The position numbers and the translations under genes are program-made. 64,000 bases of DNA from Parus major (lineage: Eukaryota; Chordata; Aves; Passeriformes; Paridae), in NCBI RefSeq assembly GCF_001522545.3, contig NC_031773.1, positions 18,796,302 to 18,860,301 on the forward strand, in the 5' to 3' direction. The notes below the pieces were generated by a model, which saw only the letters and a list, made by a program, of their open reading frames with translations, made no database searches and had not been told where the DNA came from. This document shows positions 62,984 to 64,000 of the stretch, piece after piece (position 1 is the first letter of the stretch; each line of letters starts with the position of its first letter).

Positions 62984-63140
62984 CAAGAACTACACTGTCA
63001 GCTTTTGGCCACTGAGAACATGGCAGATTTCGATAGACTTGGTCTATTATCTTTTCCTTTACTTGTGATATAGTGTCACAGTTCAGCACTTTCACAGGTA
63101 TGGAATCATTTCCTCCCTCTTGCACAAATACATTAACTGT
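62984..63140 (-). CDS. PLXNB2: Plexin-B2 Rho-GTPase-binding domain exon (first in window)
   Basis: A 157-bp exon of 52 codons plus one base, from [20 protein letters not shown] through [16 protein letters not shown] to WPKADSVVL. It encodes the first strands and main helix of the Rho-GTPase-binding domain. [16 protein letters not shown] is a near-universal plexin motif. Acceptor ttttcttcacag, donor CTTG/GTACGT. It starts in phase 0. By position relative to full-length B plexins, only the first 15-20 residues of this domain, the first GAP segment with its arginine pair, the membrane segment and the whole ectodomain are encoded beyond the right edge. The full protein is a semaphorin-4 receptor of roughly 1840 residues. 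Confidence 0.95.
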
Positions 63141-64000
63141 CTGTGAAGAAAAGAATGTACAGGGTTATTAAGGCAAATCAGTGCTGAATTACCTCTGAAT
63201 CTATTTTTCTGTGTGATTTAAATGCAAACAGTATCTGAAATTCACCAGGCAATGATTATTGCACAGCAACACATATTTGCAATGGGAGTATGGATTATTT
63301 AAGGGATTATTTGAAGGATCTTTTGCTGTTATGCAGCCAACCAGTTATCATAAATTCCAGTTAATTTCTCCCACTACGACAAGACAGAAGAAATACAGAT
63401 AAGATTTAGTCATATCTAATATGCTAATATTATTAAGTCTTGGGAGTTTATTAAAAATACAAGAAGAAAGCAGTTGGACCACTGATTCGTTACATGTTTC
63501 ACATTTAACCTGATAATACTGAACATAAAAGGCCACGTATTGCAGTGCCCAAATTTCATGAGTTCCCAATAATCATTTGAACTGTACTTTGTTGAACTTG
63601 TAGAATATAATGTGCTCTTGCCTTCTTTTGTGCTTTCTTCATGGGTGTGGTTTTAAAGATGAGCAGACTACTTCTGTACATATGGCAATTTTACATGGCT
63701 CAAATGATGAGCAGTGAGTTGTTCAGCTCTCCAAACTTTACCTCCTGTTACCAGCTGTTCATTAAATACACACACACATACACATATGTATGTACATATA
63801 AAAGTAATTTCTATCATCTTATGTATTTGAAAACCTCATTTACTGCCTATTGTTGTCATAATAACTCTAATAGCTCCAGGGAATACACCTAAGTAGCTTA
63901 TGCTAGTTCTAAAATATTACTGTTTTCTGATAGTATTGACATGGTTTCTTTAATGTTAAAGAGAATTTCTTGAAAGCCTGTAATTTGCTAAATCCAGAGC
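63141..64000 (-). other. PLXNB2: PLXNB2 intron, continuing past the window
   Basis: No further plexin exon is recognised up to the edge. It contains a short CA/TATG microsatellite at about 63768-63800. The donor of this intron is outside the window. Confidence 0.7.
63768..63800. repeat. CA/TG microsatellite
   Basis: A short ACACACACAC run passes into ATACACATATGTATGTACATA, which is partly self-complementary. Confidence 0.8.

Noticed and set aside
45387..63140. Assigning the plexin as PLXNC1, PLXNA or PLXND1
   Set aside because: The VTDL C-terminus and the linker and GAP wording are B-class. C1, A and D1 plexins end differently. B1 differs from this sequence in the linker, the SDQEMN segment and the region after it, leaving B2 as best match; B3 is less likely.
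1..64000. CRISPR arrays, tRNA, rRNA, snRNA or operon-like gene clusters
   Set aside because: No spaced direct repeats, no cloverleaf or snRNA box sequences recognised, and the gene structure is spliced eukaryotic.

Overview
The window looks like bird nuclear DNA. It carries two fragments of the CR1 family, the dominant avian LINE, an avian-type retroviral LTR, AT-rich non-coding sequence, and one multi-exon vertebrate gene. No bacterial-type operon, CRISPR array or tRNA/rRNA gene was seen.

The only gene that can be assigned is on the minus strand in the right third. Ten exons between 45387 and 63140 encode the last 375 residues of a B-type plexin, best matched to plexin-B2 (PLXNB2). All nine introns visible between these exons are GT-AG, and codon phase carries across every junction. 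The encoded part is most of the Rho-GTPase-binding domain, the second half of the split Ras/Rap-GAP domain with its invariant LPLRFW arginine, and a C-terminal VTDL PDZ-binding motif. The extracellular, transmembrane and first GAP segments lie beyond the right edge.

Layout: 1-7205 is non-coding. At 7206-7577 there is an imperfect inverted repeat whose arms pair degenerate CCCTAG/TTAGGG hexamer arrays with matching flanks. 7578-18155 is non-coding. A CpG island with a donor-like site at 18762 lies at 18160-18890. 18900-43600 is AT-rich with a CR1 fragment, microsatellites and a few weak candidate exons on the plus strand near 40-43 kb. 43613-45386 is the probable plexin 3'UTR region. 45387-64000 is the plexin gene, whose introns hold a solo LTR (49675-50528, same orientation as the gene), a GA microsatellite and a second CR1 fragment.

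Nothing here forms an obvious multi-gene system. The most notable items are the telomere-like hairpin, the sense-oriented LTR whose AATAAA could truncate plexin-B2 before its last two exons, and the orphan CpG-island promoter in a long flank with no recognisable gene. Orthology and repeat names come from recognition by eye, not from database searches.
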